A DNA stretch of 64,000 bases, taken from contig DATKGG010000058.1 in assembly GCA_035510855.1 (NCBI GenBank), forward strand, positions 11,018-75,017, in the 5' to 3' direction. Made by a program: the position numbers and the translations under genes. Source of the DNA: Palsa-459 sp035510855 (GTDB lineage Bacteria > Actinomycetota > Acidimicrobiia > Acidimicrobiales > RAAP-2). Below the pieces are notes generated by a model. It saw only the letters and a list, made by a program, of their open reading frames with translations, had not been told where the DNA came from and made no database searches. Of this stretch, positions 1-8,846 are shown in pieces (positions within the stretch are counted from its first letter, which is position 1; every line of letters starts with the position of its first letter).

Positions 1-2358
1 CGATCCCTGCTTCGAGACGCGGATGAACGTCTCGCCAGGGCGGCCGTCCTCGTACTCGCCGACCGTGACGTAGCCCTCGCAGTCCGCGACGCGGAACGCG
101 AAGGTGTTGGAGCGGCGGCGGCGCGGCAGTCGCTCGCGCACCGCACCGACGACGACCGAGTCGCGTGGCTTGGCGCGCTCGGTGGCGAGTGCGGCTTCGA
201 GCTTGGCGATGTGCGCGCCCAGCTCGTCGTGGCGGCGCTCCACCTCGCTCGTGGCGGCGGACTCCTGGGAGGCCGTCTTCGTCATCGAGAGGGGCTGTGC
301 CACCTTGCAGTTGTCGCGGTAGATCGCGACGGCCTTGACCCCGAGGCGCCAGGCCTCGAGGTGCAGCTGCTCGACGTCCTCGATCGTCACGTCCTCGGGC
401 ATGTTGACGGTCTTTGAGATCGCCCCCGAGATGAAGGGCTGGACCGCGCCCATCATCTTTACGTGGCCGTGGTAGTCGATCGCGTTGTCGCCCATCGAGC
501 ACGCGAACACGGCGAGGTGCTCGGAACGCAGCCCCGGCGCGCCGACGATCGACTTGTGCTCGTCGATGTATGACACGATCGCGGTCACCTGCTCGGGCGA
601 GTAGCCCGCGACGCGCAGCGCGCGCGGCACCGTCTGGTTGACGATCGACATCGTGCCGCCGCCCACCAGCTTCTTGGTCTTGACGAGCCCGAGGTCGGGC
701 TCGACGCCCGTCGTGTCGCAGTCCATCAAGAGCCCGATCGTGCCCGTCGGGGCGAGCACGGTCGCCTGCGAGTTGCGCACGCCGTACTGCTCGCAGAGCT
801 CGACGGCATCGTCCCAGGACTGCCGCGCCGCGTCCAGGAGCTCTGCAGGCACGACGGTGTCGTCGATCTCCGCAGCCGCCGCGCGGTGCTTGCGCAGGAC
901 GCGCTGCATCGGCTCGGCATTGTCGTGGTAACCGGCGAACGGTCCCATGCGACCGGCGGTCCGCGCGCTCGTCGCGTAGGCGTGCCCGGTCATGAGCGCG
1001 GTGATCGCCGCCGCCCACTGGCGCCCGCCGTCCGAGTCGTACGGCAGGCTCGACGCCATGAGCAGCGCGCCGAGGTTCGCGTAGCCGAGGCCGAGCTGGC
1101 GGAACTTGATCGAGTTCTCGCCGATCTTCTTGGTCGGGTAGTCCGCGTTGCCCACCAGGATCTCCTGGGCGGTGAAGACGACCTCGATCGCCGCGGTGAA
1201 GCCGTCGACGTCGAAGCGGCCGTCAGCACCGAGGAACGTCATGAGGTTGAGGCTCGCGAGGTTGCACGCGGAGTTGTCGATGTGCATGTACTCGCTGCAG
1301 GGGTTCGACGCGTTGATCCGCGAGGTGTTCGGCACGGTGTGCCAGTCGTTGATGGTGGTGTCGAACTGCAGCCCGGGGTCCGCGCACTCCCATGCCGCTC
1401 GGGCGATCTGGCGCCACAGGTCCCTCGCGCGCACCGTCGCGACGACCGAGCCGTCCGTCCTCGCGAGCAGCTGCCAGTCGGCGTCCTCGAGGACTGCCTG
1501 CATGAACTCGTCCGAGACACGCACCGAGTTGTTCGCGTTCTGGTACTGGATCGAGTGGATGTCCTTGCCGTCGAGGTCCATGTCAAAGCCCGCGTCGCGC
1601 AGCGCGCGCGCCTTGCGCTCCTCGTTGGCCTTGCACCACACGAACTCCTCGACGTCGGGGTGATCGACGTCCAAGATGACCATCTTCGCCGCGCGCCGGG
1701 TCTTGCCACCTGACTTGATCGTGCCGGCGGACGCGTCCGCGCCGCGCATGAAGCTCACGGGCCCCGACGCGGTGCCGCCGCCCGCGAGCAGCTCCTGGCT
1801 CGCACGGATCCGCGAGAGGTTGACCCCTGCGCCCGAGCCGCCCTTGAAGATGATGCCCTCTTCGGTGTACCAGTTGAGGATCGAGTCCATCGCGTCGTTG
1901 ACCGCGAGGATGAAGCACGCGCTGGCCTGCTGGGGGACGCCCTGCACGCCGATGTTGAACCACACCGGGGAGTTGAACGCGGCCTTTTGGTGGACGATCA
2001 GGTGCTTGAGCTCGCTGCGGAAGGTCTCCGCCTCCTCGTCGTCCACGAAGTAGCCGTCCGAGGTCCCCCACGCACAGATCGTGTCGACGATGCGGTCGGC
2101 GACCTGGCGGAGCGACGTCTCGCGCTCAGCGGTGCCGAGCGTCCCTCGGAAGTACTTTTGCGAGAGGATGTTCGTCGCGTTGACGCTCCAGTCCGCGGGC
2201 ACCTCGACGTCAAGCTGCTCGAACGCCACGACGTGGTCGCGGTAGTTGGTGATGCGCGCGTCGCGTCGCTCCCAGGTGACCTCGTCGTAGGGATGGACGT
2301 CACTGGTCGTGAAGTGTCGTCGCAGCCCGATGCCTGTTCGCTGTGGAGCGATAGCCAT
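1..2358 (-). CDS. nrdJ: Adenosylcobalamin-dependent (class II) ribonucleotide reductase, 3' end cut by window edge
   Basis: Makes deoxyribonucleotides from ribonucleotides using a B12-derived radical, so it needs no oxygen. The frame is open from the ATG at 2358 to the left edge, giving 786 residues; the family usually has 900 or more, so the C-terminus lies outside the window. Visible motifs are SACF with Cys148, a redox-active cysteine, and NPCSEYMH with Cys354, the thiyl-radical cysteine position. The last visible residues (GETFIRVSKQGS) also fit NrdJ. The start is supported by a GGAGAGGGG stretch just upstream. The 447-bp upstream region carries a promoter and NrdR-type boxes, so repression by NrdR when dNTP pools are sufficient is likely (inference). 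nrdR itself is not in the window. Confidence 0.96.
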   Translation of the reverse strand, partial: MAIAPQRTGIGLRRHFTTSDVHPYDEVTWERRDARITNYRDHVVAFEQLDVEVPADWSVNATNILSQKYFRGTLGTAERETSLRQVADRIVDTICAWGTSDGYFVDDEEAETFRSELKHLIVHQKAAFNSPVWFNIGVQGVPQQASACFILAVNDAMDSILNWYTEEGIIFKGGSGAGVNLSRIRASQELLAGGGTASGPVSFMRGADASAGTIKSGGKTRRAAKMVILDVDHPDVEEFVWCKANEERKARALRDAGFDMDLDGKDIHSIQYQNANNSVRVSDEFMQAVLEDADWQLLARTDGSVVATVRARDLWRQIARAAWECADPGLQFDTTINDWHTVPNTSRINASNPCSEYMHIDNSACNLASLNLMTFLGADGRFDVDGFTAAIEVVFTAQEILVGNADYPTKKIGENSIKFRQLGLGYANLGALLMASSLPYDSDGGRQWAAAITALMTGHAYATSARTAGRMGPFAGYHDNAEPMQRVLRKHRAAAAEIDDTVVPAELLDAARQSWDDAVELCEQYGVRNSQATVLAPTGTIGLLMDCDTTGVEPDLGLVKTKKLVGGGTMSIVNQTVPRALRVAGYSPEQVTAIVSYIDEHKSIVGAPGLRSEHLAVFACSMGDNAIDYHGHVKMMGAVQPFISGAISKTVNMPEDVTIEDVEQLHLEAWRLGVKAVAIYRDNCKVAQPLSMTKTASQESAATSEVERRHDELGAHIAKLEAALATERAKPRDSVVVGAVRERLPRRRRSNTFAFRVADCEGYVTVGEYEDGRPGETFIRVSKQGS

Positions 2359-2458
2359 GCCAAAGTCCCCTCTCCGTGGAATCCCCACGCCCGTGCGTCC
2401 CGCGCGTCCGCAACGGTCCGAGTGCCTTCGGCCTCGGGGGGCAATTCCCGGGCCTGTG

Positions 2459-2505
2459 ACACAAGATGTTGTGGTCGCCGCAACATCCGTCGCTAGATGC
2501 AGTGG
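2459..2505 (-). promoter_or_regulatory. Tandem NrdR-type boxes in the nrdJ leader
   Basis: Two 16-bp sites resemble the NrdR box (consensus ACACWATATATWGTGT). Site 1 at 2459-2474 reads ACACAAGATGTTGTGG and is a near palindrome. Site 2 at 2490-2505 reads TCGCTAGATGCAGTGG. They start 31 bp apart, the three-helical-turn spacing known for NrdR pairs. They lie at and just downstream of the predicted nrdJ start point, a repressing position. A separate perfect inverted repeat, GATGTTG/CAACATC, spans 2465-2487. Confidence 0.75.
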
Positions 2506-2507
2506 TA

Positions 2508-2537
2508 ACTACAGCACGGTAACTACGACGGTGTCAA
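2508..2537 (-). promoter_or_regulatory. Predicted nrdJ promoter
   Basis: On the minus strand a perfect -35 TTGACA (2537-2532) is followed after 18 nt by TGTAGT (2513-2508), a fair -10. Transcription would start near 2501, inside the NrdR box pair. A 9-bp direct repeat, GGTAACTAC, occurs at 2504-2512 and 2518-2526 within the promoter. Confidence 0.6.
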
Positions 2538-2793
2538 CGATTTGTTCCCCAGCAATTCTATCGGGAGCGCCCTCTCGGCGGTCCCCACGGCGCCCCCGGG
2601 CGGGGCCGGCCCACCCGACAGCCGCCCCATCGAAACGAGGTGCACCCAGGGGACCGGCGCACGGTCTAGCTGCTCCGTGCGACGGGCGCACAAGCTGCCC
2701 TGGGCCGCGCCGTTCGTCGGCCTCGCGAGGCTCGTGTCGGGATCCCCACGCGATCGCGCGCACGTGTCCTCGTCGTTGCGAGCAGCCCCGACC
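2538..2793. other. Divergent intergenic stretch, nrdJ to glpK
   Basis: This part of the 447-bp gap lies between the nrdJ -35 element and the glpK -10. Short open frames here have no homologue-like features or start signals. I see no repeat, RNA gene or further operator. Confidence 0.4.
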
Positions 2794-2799
2794 TAGCCT
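2794..2799 (+). promoter_or_regulatory. Leaderless-type -10 of glpK
   Basis: TAGCCT ends exactly 6 nt before the GTG at 2806, so transcription should begin at the start codon. There is no Shine-Dalgarno sequence, which fits leaderless translation. Confidence 0.55.
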
Positions 2800-2805
2800 C
2801 CGGTC

Positions 2806-4329
2806 GTGCGCGTCCTGCTCGCCGTCGACGCGGGGACGACGGGCGTGCGAGCGCTCGCCGTCGACGCGGTCGGTCGCGTCATCGACGTCGCGTATCGCGA
2901 CCTCACGCAGTCCTATCCCGTCCCGGGCTGGGTCGAGCACGACCCCGACGAGATCCTCCGCCTCGTCGACGAGACACTCGAAGAGCTGGCGGCTCGCCTC
3001 GATGACGGTGACCACGACGTCGTCGCGATCGGCATCACCAACCAGCGCGAGACGACCGTCGCGATCGACCGCTCCGACGGCAGGCCGATGGCGCCCGCGA
3101 TCGTCTGGCAGGACCGGCGCACCGCGCCTCGGTGCGCATCGCTCGCCGAAGCAGGCGACGACGCCCTGATACGAGCGCGCACCGGCCTCACGGCTGACCC
3201 GTACTTCTCGGCGACCAAGATGCAGTGGCTCCTCGAGCACGCTCCGCTCGACGGCGCGCGCGAGCTCGGCCTGTGCACGGTCGACACGCTGGTCGGGTGG
3301 CACCTGACAGGTGGCGCCAACGGCGGGGCGTACGTGACGGACGCGTCCAATGCCTCAAGGACCATGCTCTACGACTTGGGTGAAGCGGCATGGAGCCCCG
3401 CGCTGTGCGCGCTCTTCTCGGTCCCGACCGACGCGCTAGCGATGATCGTGCCGTCGTGCGGCGTGATCGGGACGGTCGCGGCCAAGGTCGCGCCGCTGCT
3501 CGCCGGCGTGCCGGTCGCGGGCATCCTGGGCGACCAGCAGGCAGCCCTCTTCGGGCAGCGCTGCACCTCACCGGGGATGGTGAAGGCCACCTTCGGCACG
3601 GGCGCGTTCCTCCTCGTGAACGCGGGCCACGCGCGCCCGCCGAGCGTCGACGGGCTCGTGACCACTGTCGCGTGGGACCTCGGCGAGCTCGGTGAGAGGA
3701 GCTTCGCGCTCGAGGCGTCGGCGTTCGTCGCAGGCGCGGCCATCCAGTGGCTCCGCGACGAGCTCGGTCTGATCGTGGCCGCCGACCAGGTCGGCGTCCT
3801 CGCGGCGAGCGTCACCGACACCAACGGCGCGACGTTCGTCCCCGCGTTCACGGGACTCGGCAGCCCGTGGTGGGACCCGGCTGCTCGCGGGACGCTCATG
3901 GGGCTGTCACGCGGCGTGACCAAGGCCCACGTCGCGCGCGCGGTCGTCGAGTCACTCGGCTTCCTCGGTCGCGCGATGCTGGACGCCATGCGCCTCGGCG
4001 GCATCGAGCTCACCGAGCTTCGCGTCGACGGCGGAGCCGTCGCGATGGACCTCCTCTGCCAGCTGCTGGCTGACGGCGCCGCGTTGCGGGTGCGCCGACC
4101 GGCGTCCGTCGAGGCGACCGCGATCGGCGCCGCGATGATCGCGGGCGTCGCCGTCAACGAGCTGACGCTCGCCGGGCTCGAGGACTCCTGGGAGCAGGAC
4201 GCGTCCTTCGCGCCACGAGAGGACCACGCCGGGGACGCCGCCTACGCGACGTGGCTCGACGCCGTGTCCCGGGTGCGCGCGCTTGGGGAGCGCACGCCGC
4301 CTGTGACGCACCAGGCGACGTCTCAGTAG
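2806..4329 (+). CDS. glpK: Glycerol kinase
   Basis: Phosphorylates glycerol to sn-glycerol-3-phosphate with ATP, feeding glycolysis and phospholipid synthesis in the cytoplasm. The 507-residue length is typical. FGGY-family landmarks are the N-terminal phosphate loop DAGTTGVR (residues 8-15), the substrate-region GWVEHDP and GITNQRETT, then GDQQAALFGQ and GTGAFLLVN. These distinguish it from xylulokinase-type relatives. The GTG start is chosen because the frame begins there and a TANNNT hexamer lies 6 nt upstream. No glycerol facilitator or glycerol-3-phosphate dehydrogenase is adjacent; the next gene, 21 bp downstream, is an SMP-30 protein that may be cotranscribed. Confidence 0.95.
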   Translation: MRVLLAVDAGTTGVRALAVDAVGRVIDVAYRDLTQSYPVPGWVEHDPDEILRLVDETLEELAARLDDGDHDVVAIGITNQRETTVAIDRSDGRPMAPAIVWQDRRTAPRCASLAEAGDDALIRARTGLTADPYFSATKMQWLLEHAPLDGARELGLCTVDTLVGWHLTGGANGGAYVTDASNASRTMLYDLGEAAWSPALCALFSVPTDALAMIVPSCGVIGTVAAKVAPLLAGVPVAGILGDQQAALFGQRCTSPGMVKATFGTGAFLLVNAGHARPPSVDGLVTTVAWDLGELGERSFALEASAFVAGAAIQWLRDELGLIVAADQVGVLAASVTDTNGATFVPAFTGLGSPWWDPAARGTLMGLSRGVTKAHVARAVVESLGFLGRAMLDAMRLGGIELTELRVDGGAVAMDLLCQLLADGAALRVRRPASVEATAIGAAMIAGVAVNELTLAGLEDSWEQDASFAPREDHAGDAAYATWLDAVSRVRALGERTPPVTHQATSQ

Positions 4330-4350
4330 CGTCACGAAAGGGAGGTCCTG

Positions 4351-5238
4351 ATGGTGACTTCGTATGACGCGACCGTGACGCACACCGGGCTCAGCTTCGG
4401 CGAGGCGCCGCGGTGGCACGAGGAACGGCTGTGGTTCAGCGACTTCTACCGCCGCGGGATCTTCTCGTTCGGCGAGGACGGCGAGCGGCTCGAGCACACG
4501 GTCCCGACCCAGCCCTCGGGGCTTGGGTGGCTGGCGGACGGCACGCTGCTCGCGGTCTCGATGACCGACTGCGCGATCCTCGCGATCAGCCCGGAAGGCG
4601 AACAGACCCGCCACGCCGAGCTCGCCGAGTTCTGCGGCTACTGGGCCAACGACCTCGTCGTGGCGGCCGACGGCACCGCGTACGCAGGCAACTTCGGCTT
4701 CGCGCTGGACGACTGGCTCGAAGAGCACGGCGTCGAGGGACTCCTCCAAGAGCCCGGCCCGCCGACGGCCAACCTCATCGTCGTCGCCCCGGACGGCTCG
4801 ATCCGCCAGGTCGTCTCGGACATGGCGTTCCCGAACGGCTCGGTGCTCACCGAGGACGGCAGGACCCTGATCGTCGCGGAGACCTTCGGGCGACGCCTGT
4901 GCGCGTTCGACGTCGCCATCGACGGGACCCTGTCCAACCGGCGCGTCTTCGCCCAGCTCGAGCTCGTCTTCCCCGACGGGATCTGCCTCGACGCCGACGG
5001 GCAGGTCTGGGTCGCCAACCCTGCGGCCCGGGAGTGCCTGCGGGTGAAGGAGGGCGGCGAGGTGACCGCACGGCTCTCGACGAACCTCACGAGCTTCGCG
5101 TGCATGCTGGGCGGCGAGGACCGTCGCACGCTCTTCGCGATCACCGCGCCGAGCTCGACCACGTCGGCCGTGTCACACGTGCGCCATGGCCAGATCGAGT
5201 CGTGCGTCGTCGACGTCCCGGGGGCGGGCCTTCCCTAG
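4351..5238 (+). CDS. SMP-30/gluconolactonase-like beta-propeller protein
   Basis: A 295-residue cytoplasmic protein of the SMP-30/LRE superfamily, whose members hydrolyse sugar lactones or other esters at a divalent metal site in a six-bladed propeller. Family traits are the opening GEAPRWHEERLWFSDF, the mid-protein MAFPNGSVLTEDGRTLIVAE and the FPDGICLDADGQVWVAN motif near residue 210. A good ribosome site (GGGAGG) precedes the ATG. It follows glpK by 21 bp on the same strand, suggesting a carbohydrate or polyol role, but the substrate cannot be told from sequence. Its TAG stop overlaps that of the convergent oxidoreductase through a CTAG palindrome at 5235-5238. Confidence 0.85.
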   Translation: MVTSYDATVTHTGLSFGEAPRWHEERLWFSDFYRRGIFSFGEDGERLEHTVPTQPSGLGWLADGTLLAVSMTDCAILAISPEGEQTRHAELAEFCGYWANDLVVAADGTAYAGNFGFALDDWLEEHGVEGLLQEPGPPTANLIVVAPDGSIRQVVSDMAFPNGSVLTEDGRTLIVAETFGRRLCAFDVAIDGTLSNRRVFAQLELVFPDGICLDADGQVWVANPAARECLRVKEGGEVTARLSTNLTSFACMLGGEDRRTLFAITAPSSTTSAVSHVRHGQIESCVVDVPGAGLP

Positions 5239-5951
5239 CGCGGGCCATCGTGCGCGAGCTCGACCGCTCGGACAAGGACCTCGAGCGGCGTGCCAGTCGA
5301 GAAGACCGCCCACGTCGAGCCGGCCCGCTCGAGGGCGCGGAGGAGGGCGACCGTGGCGTCGAGGTCGACCGCGTCGTCGCGTGCCGGCGCAGTGCCCGCC
5401 CAGCTGACCGCCGCGAGCTCGGCCGCGCGCTCGACGTCCTCGAGGCTCGTGTTCCACAGGTTGAGCGTGCAACCGAGCTCTGCGGCGATCGCGTTCGTCT
5501 TCGGCGCCCCCGCACCAACCCAGACCTCCGTGCCTTCGTCGAGGAGCGTCCCCGCGAGCCGGCGGAGCTGGTCGCGGCGCTCGTCGGGCGGCGTGTAGTC
5601 GATGCCGAAGGCGAGGTTCTCCTCGCGCGACAGTCGGTCGCCCGTGCCGAGCGCGGCGATGAGCCGCCCGGCCGCGACGACACCCAGCGCGCGAAGCTGG
5701 CTGAGGAGCACCTCGTTGTCGACGAGCCCTACTCGTGCGACGAGCGGGCCGACCACGAGCGAGTCATGGCGCGTGGCCGCGACCGAGAGCACCTCGAACG
5801 GAGCGATCGCGGGCCGCTCGGGCGACCCCATCGGCCAGAGGTGGTCATAGCAGAAGATGCCGTCGAGGCCGAGCGCCGCCGCGTTCGCCGCGACCTCGAG
5901 CGCCCTTTGGGGCGACGACTGGAACGTCGGGAGCAGGACGCCGAGCCGCAT
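5235..5951 (-). CDS. Luciferase-like (LLM class) flavin/F420-dependent oxidoreductase, short
   Basis: Opens with MRLGVLLPTF, the first beta strand of the LLM TIM barrel, followed by a GLDGIFCYDHLWP motif and VGPLVARVG. At 238 residues it is shorter than the usual 280-340, so one or two barrel elements may be reduced. Members use FMN or coenzyme F420; the cofactor and substrate here are not determinable. The ATG at 5951 overlaps the TGA of the upstream ROK kinase by one base, and the longer upstream open frame has shadow-like composition. It is the last gene of the operon SRPBCC-ROK-LLM. Confidence 0.82.
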   Translation of the reverse strand: MRLGVLLPTFQSSPQRALEVAANAAALGLDGIFCYDHLWPMGSPERPAIAPFEVLSVAATRHDSLVVGPLVARVGLVDNEVLLSQLRALGVVAAGRLIAALGTGDRLSREENLAFGIDYTPPDERRDQLRRLAGTLLDEGTEVWVGAGAPKTNAIAAELGCTLNLWNTSLEDVERAAELAAVSWAGTAPARDDAVDLDATVALLRALERAGSTWAVFSTGTPLEVLVRAVELAHDGPR

Positions 5952-6910
5952 CAGCTCGACGCGGCGAGCAGCCCCGCCCCGATGGCGCCGGCCTGATAGC
6001 CGAGCTCGGCGGCGACGACCGGGATCTCGGGGCGCAGCTCGCCCGCCTCGAGCAGTCCGGTCAGGTGGCGGCGCGTCGAGGGCAGGAGCTGGGCGCTTGC
6101 CTCGACCAGCCCGCCGCCGAGCACGAAGCACGCCGGGTCGAGCACCGCGGCAAGGTTCGACAGGCCGAGCGCGAGCCACCAGCCCACCTCTTCGAGGACC
6201 GCGAGAGCCTCTCGGTCCCCCGCCGCCGCGGCGTGGGTGACGTCCTCGCCGCGCACGGCCTCGGCGTCGCCCAGCTGCTCGACGAGCGCGCGCAGCCTGC
6301 CGGCGGTCGCCGCCTCGCGCGCGAGCCGAGCGACACCGGCGCCCGACGCGTAGCGCTCCCAGCACCCCCGCTTCCCGCACGGGCAGCGCGGGCCCGACGT
6401 GTCGATGACGAGGTGGCCGATCTCGCCTGCGAACCCGTGGGCGCCGCGCACGAGCCGGCCCTCCGAGATCACGCCGCCGCCGATGCCCGTCCCAAGGGTC
6501 ACCATCACGAACTCGTCGATGCCACGGGCCGCGCCGAGCCGGTGCTCGGCGACCGCGGCGGCGTCGGCGTCGTTGGCGAGCTCGACTCGACGGCCCAGGC
6601 GCGCGGTCATCACGGTCGCGAGGTCCGCACCCGACGCGCTTTGCAGGTTGGGGGCAAAGATGAGCGTCCCGTCACGCGACAGCATTCCGGGCACCCCGAC
6701 GCCGACCGGCAGGTCGGCGAACTCGGAGCCCGCGACCTCCGCGAGGTCGCCGAGGGCGAACGCGACGGCATCGGCGACGACGATGCCCGGGGCGTCCGCC
6801 CCCGGCGGTGTCGCGTGCCGGGCCTCGGCGAGCACGCGGCCGAAGTCGTCGAGCAGGACCGCGAGGATCTTCGTCCCGCCGACGTCGACGCCGACGGACG
6901 CGGTGGTCAC
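5951..6910 (-). CDS. ROK-family glucokinase
   Basis: Phosphorylates glucose or a related sugar in the cytoplasm. The 319 residues contain the N-terminal phosphate motif DVGGTK, a glycine-rich GTGIGGGV loop, the EIGHLVID active-site region and the ROK zinc cluster CPCGKRGCWE. These identify a ROK kinase; glucose as substrate is the usual assignment for actinobacterial members but is inferred. The start overlaps the stop of the SRPBCC gene by four bases (GTGA) and its stop overlaps the start of the LLM gene, so the three are translationally coupled. Confidence 0.9.
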   Translation of the reverse strand: MTTASVGVDVGGTKILAVLLDDFGRVLAEARHATPPGADAPGIVVADAVAFALGDLAEVAGSEFADLPVGVGVPGMLSRDGTLIFAPNLQSASGADLATVMTARLGRRVELANDADAAAVAEHRLGAARGIDEFVMVTLGTGIGGGVISEGRLVRGAHGFAGEIGHLVIDTSGPRCPCGKRGCWERYASGAGVARLAREAATAGRLRALVEQLGDAEAVRGEDVTHAAAAGDREALAVLEEVGWWLALGLSNLAAVLDPACFVLGGGLVEASAQLLPSTRRHLTGLLEAGELRPEIPVVAAELGYQAGAIGAGLLAASS

Positions 6911-7347
6911 GAGAGGGACTCGGCCCGCGCCTTCAGCTCGCGCAGGGCGGTGCCCTGAATCCGTTGTGCCGCCCGCTGCTTCACGAACCCGGGGATCGGG
7001 ACGCGCAGCTCGACCTCCAGCTGGTAGGTGACGAGCGTGCCCCCGTCAGCGGGCTCGAACCGGTAGGAGCCGTCGAGCTTGGAGGTGAGGTCGCCCTCGA
7101 CCATCACCCAGGACAGGACCGTCGGGGCCTCGTCGTAGTCGTAGCGCAAGGTGTAGGTGGAGGAGCGACCGAATGCCGCCGCGCGGAAGGTCGCGACGAG
7201 GGGGCGGCCGTTTTGGTCACGCTCGGTCACGACGACGCTCTTGAGGTCGCCCACCCATTCGGGGTAGTCCTCCAGGTCGACGGCGACGGCGAACACCGTG
7301 CCCGGTTCAGCGGCGACCGATATCGACTCGACCGCACGCTCCGTCAT
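6907..7347 (-). CDS. SRPBCC (START/polyketide-cyclase-like) protein
   Basis: A 146-residue single-domain protein with the SRPBCC fold pattern. It opens with a beta strand (ESISVAAEPGTVFAVAVDLEDYPEW), the typical start of the cyclase/CoQ10-binding family, and ends in a long amphipathic helix ending in LRELKARAESLS. Such proteins bind hydrophobic ligands; no enzymatic residues can be assigned. The ATG at 7347 is preceded by a GGGGGAA ribosome site, and a TAGGCT hexamer lies further upstream. It is the first gene of the operon with the ROK kinase and LLM oxidoreductase. Confidence 0.82.
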   Translation of the reverse strand: MTERAVESISVAAEPGTVFAVAVDLEDYPEWVGDLKSVVVTERDQNGRPLVATFRAAAFGRSSTYTLRYDYDEAPTVLSWVMVEGDLTSKLDGSYRFEPADGGTLVTYQLEVELRVPIPGFVKQRAAQRIQGTALRELKARAESLS

Positions 7348-7372
7348 GCCCGTTCCCCCACGGCGAAAGAGC

Positions 7373-8539
7373 CTACGACCTGGGGGCTCGAGCGCCGCCC
7401 ACCGCGGCTTCGAGGCCGCTCGCGAGGCGGCCCGCCAGCACGTCGCAGTCGAACTCGACCCGTACCCGCTCTCGCGCGGCCTGTCCCATCTGCTCGCGGC
7501 GCGCTGGATCGCCGAGCAGCGCGTCGAGGGCGGCGGCGACCGCGATGGGGTCGCGGGGGTCGTCGACGACGAGTCCGGTCGTGCCCGTCGCGACCGCCTC
7601 GTCGGAACCGCCCGAGCGGCCGGCGACCTGGGGCACCCCGCACGCTGCGGCCTCGACGAAGACGATGCCGAATCCCTCTTGCTCGAGGCCGCCCCAGCGT
7701 GATCGGCACGGCTGGGCGAAGACGTCGGCGGCACCCAGCAGGGCCGCCTTGTCGGCCTCAGAGACCGTGCCGAGGAAGTGCACCCGGACGCTCGCGGACC
7801 GGGCGCGCCGCTGGAGGCGGTGCAGGTCCCTCCCCGCGCCGGCGATCGCGAGGGTGAGCGACGCATCCTTCGTCGCGCAGATCGCCGCGGCGTCGATCAG
7901 CACGTCGAGTCCCTTGCGCGGCACGAGCCGGCCGACCGAGACGATGAGCGGTCCCGCGCTCGGGAGCAAGAGCCGCGCGCGAACCGAGGCGCGCGCACCC
8001 TCGTCGAGGGGCGCGAACCGCGACACGTCGACGCCCGGCGGGATCCTGACGACAGGTGGCATGGTCGAGCCCGCGAGCCGACGAGCCTCGGACTCGGGGT
8101 ACGACCCGGCGCTCACGACCACCGCGGCGTGGGCGAGCACGTCCCTTGACCACCCGGCGAGCCCGGGCAGCCTGGCGGGGATCGTCACCTCGGCGCCGTG
8201 GAGCACGAGCCCGAAGGGAACGCCCCCGCGCTGCCCGAGCGCACCGAGGGGCACCCAGGGGTCGTACAGCACGAGGTCGGGCGCGAAGCGCTCGATCGCC
8301 GCGTCGACGGCCGCACCCGCGCGGCGAGTGGGCAGGTAGAGCGTCGACGCCCCGATCCGGTCGATCCGCAGGCCCCGTGCGCGCAGGACCTCGTCGTAGG
8401 CGGCGGCGCCTTCGTCCGAGCTCGCGGTGAGCACGCAGGTCGACGTCGGGTCGAGCCGCAGCCAGAGCGCTTCGAGGTAGCTCTGGATCCCGCCCAGCTT
8501 GGGCGGGAAGTCGTTGGTCACGAGCAGGGTCCGGATCAC
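7373..8539 (-). CDS. GT4-family glycosyltransferase (PimB-like)
   Basis: A 388-residue GT-B glycosyltransferase. The N-terminal half has TNDFPPKLGGIQSYLE (acceptor side) and HGAEVTIP. The C-terminal GT4 half has SVGRLVPRKGLDVLIDA and an EQEGFGIVFVEAAACG motif, the EX7E nucleotide-sugar site. The best family match by eye is the actinobacterial mannosyltransferase PimB' that adds mannose to phosphatidylinositol mannosides. That assignment is inferred; a trehalose or glycolipid transferase is possible. The GTG start lies 18 bp downstream of the stop of the small Cys protein gene on the same strand. Confidence 0.85.
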   Translation of the reverse strand: MIRTLLVTNDFPPKLGGIQSYLEALWLRLDPTSTCVLTASSDEGAAAYDEVLRARGLRIDRIGASTLYLPTRRAGAAVDAAIERFAPDLVLYDPWVPLGALGQRGGVPFGLVLHGAEVTIPARLPGLAGWSRDVLAHAAVVVSAGSYPESEARRLAGSTMPPVVRIPPGVDVSRFAPLDEGARASVRARLLLPSAGPLIVSVGRLVPRKGLDVLIDAAAICATKDASLTLAIAGAGRDLHRLQRRARSASVRVHFLGTVSEADKAALLGAADVFAQPCRSRWGGLEQEGFGIVFVEAAACGVPQVAGRSGGSDEAVATGTTGLVVDDPRDPIAVAAALDALLGDPARREQMGQAARERVRVEFDCDVLAGRLASGLEAAVGGARAPRS

Positions 8540-8557
8540 GTCGACCCGCCTCGCGGG

Positions 8558-8791
8558 CTACGAGGCGCTCGCCTCGAAGCGCGACGGCGGCAGCAGCCCC
8601 GCGCGATTGAGCATGCGCAGCGCCCGCGCCTCGTCGGCGTCGATGATGACCGCGTCGCCGGGGTCCCGGTCGAGCACGAAGCTGACGAGGCAGCCCTTGC
8701 ACGACGACGTGTACTGCAGCACGCACCGATCGCAGTCGATTGTGACTGCCTCGCCGTCTGGCTCGCTGCCTGCTGGCGTCTGCTCCGACAT
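8558..8791 (-). CDS. Small four-cysteine protein, function unknown
   Basis: A 77-residue soluble protein with Cys20, Cys23, Cys31 and Cys34 in a CxxC-x7-CxxC pattern, suited to bind zinc or an iron-sulfur cluster. The rest is acidic with a predicted helix (DADEARALRMLNRAG). I do not recognise a named family. The ATG at 8791 is preceded by GAGGGGAG; the longer open frame upstream reads like noncoding sequence. Its neighbours, a GT4 gene and a thioredoxin-like gene on the same strand, suggest but do not prove a redox or metal role. Confidence 0.75.
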   Translation of the reverse strand: MSEQTPAGSEPDGEAVTIDCDRCVLQYTSSCKGCLVSFVLDRDPGDAVIIDADEARALRMLNRAGLLPPSRFEASAS

Positions 8792-8846
8792 GCCTGACTC
8801 CCCTCGCTTCGTATCCACCCCGTCAGGTTGCGGTGGACCTGTGACA

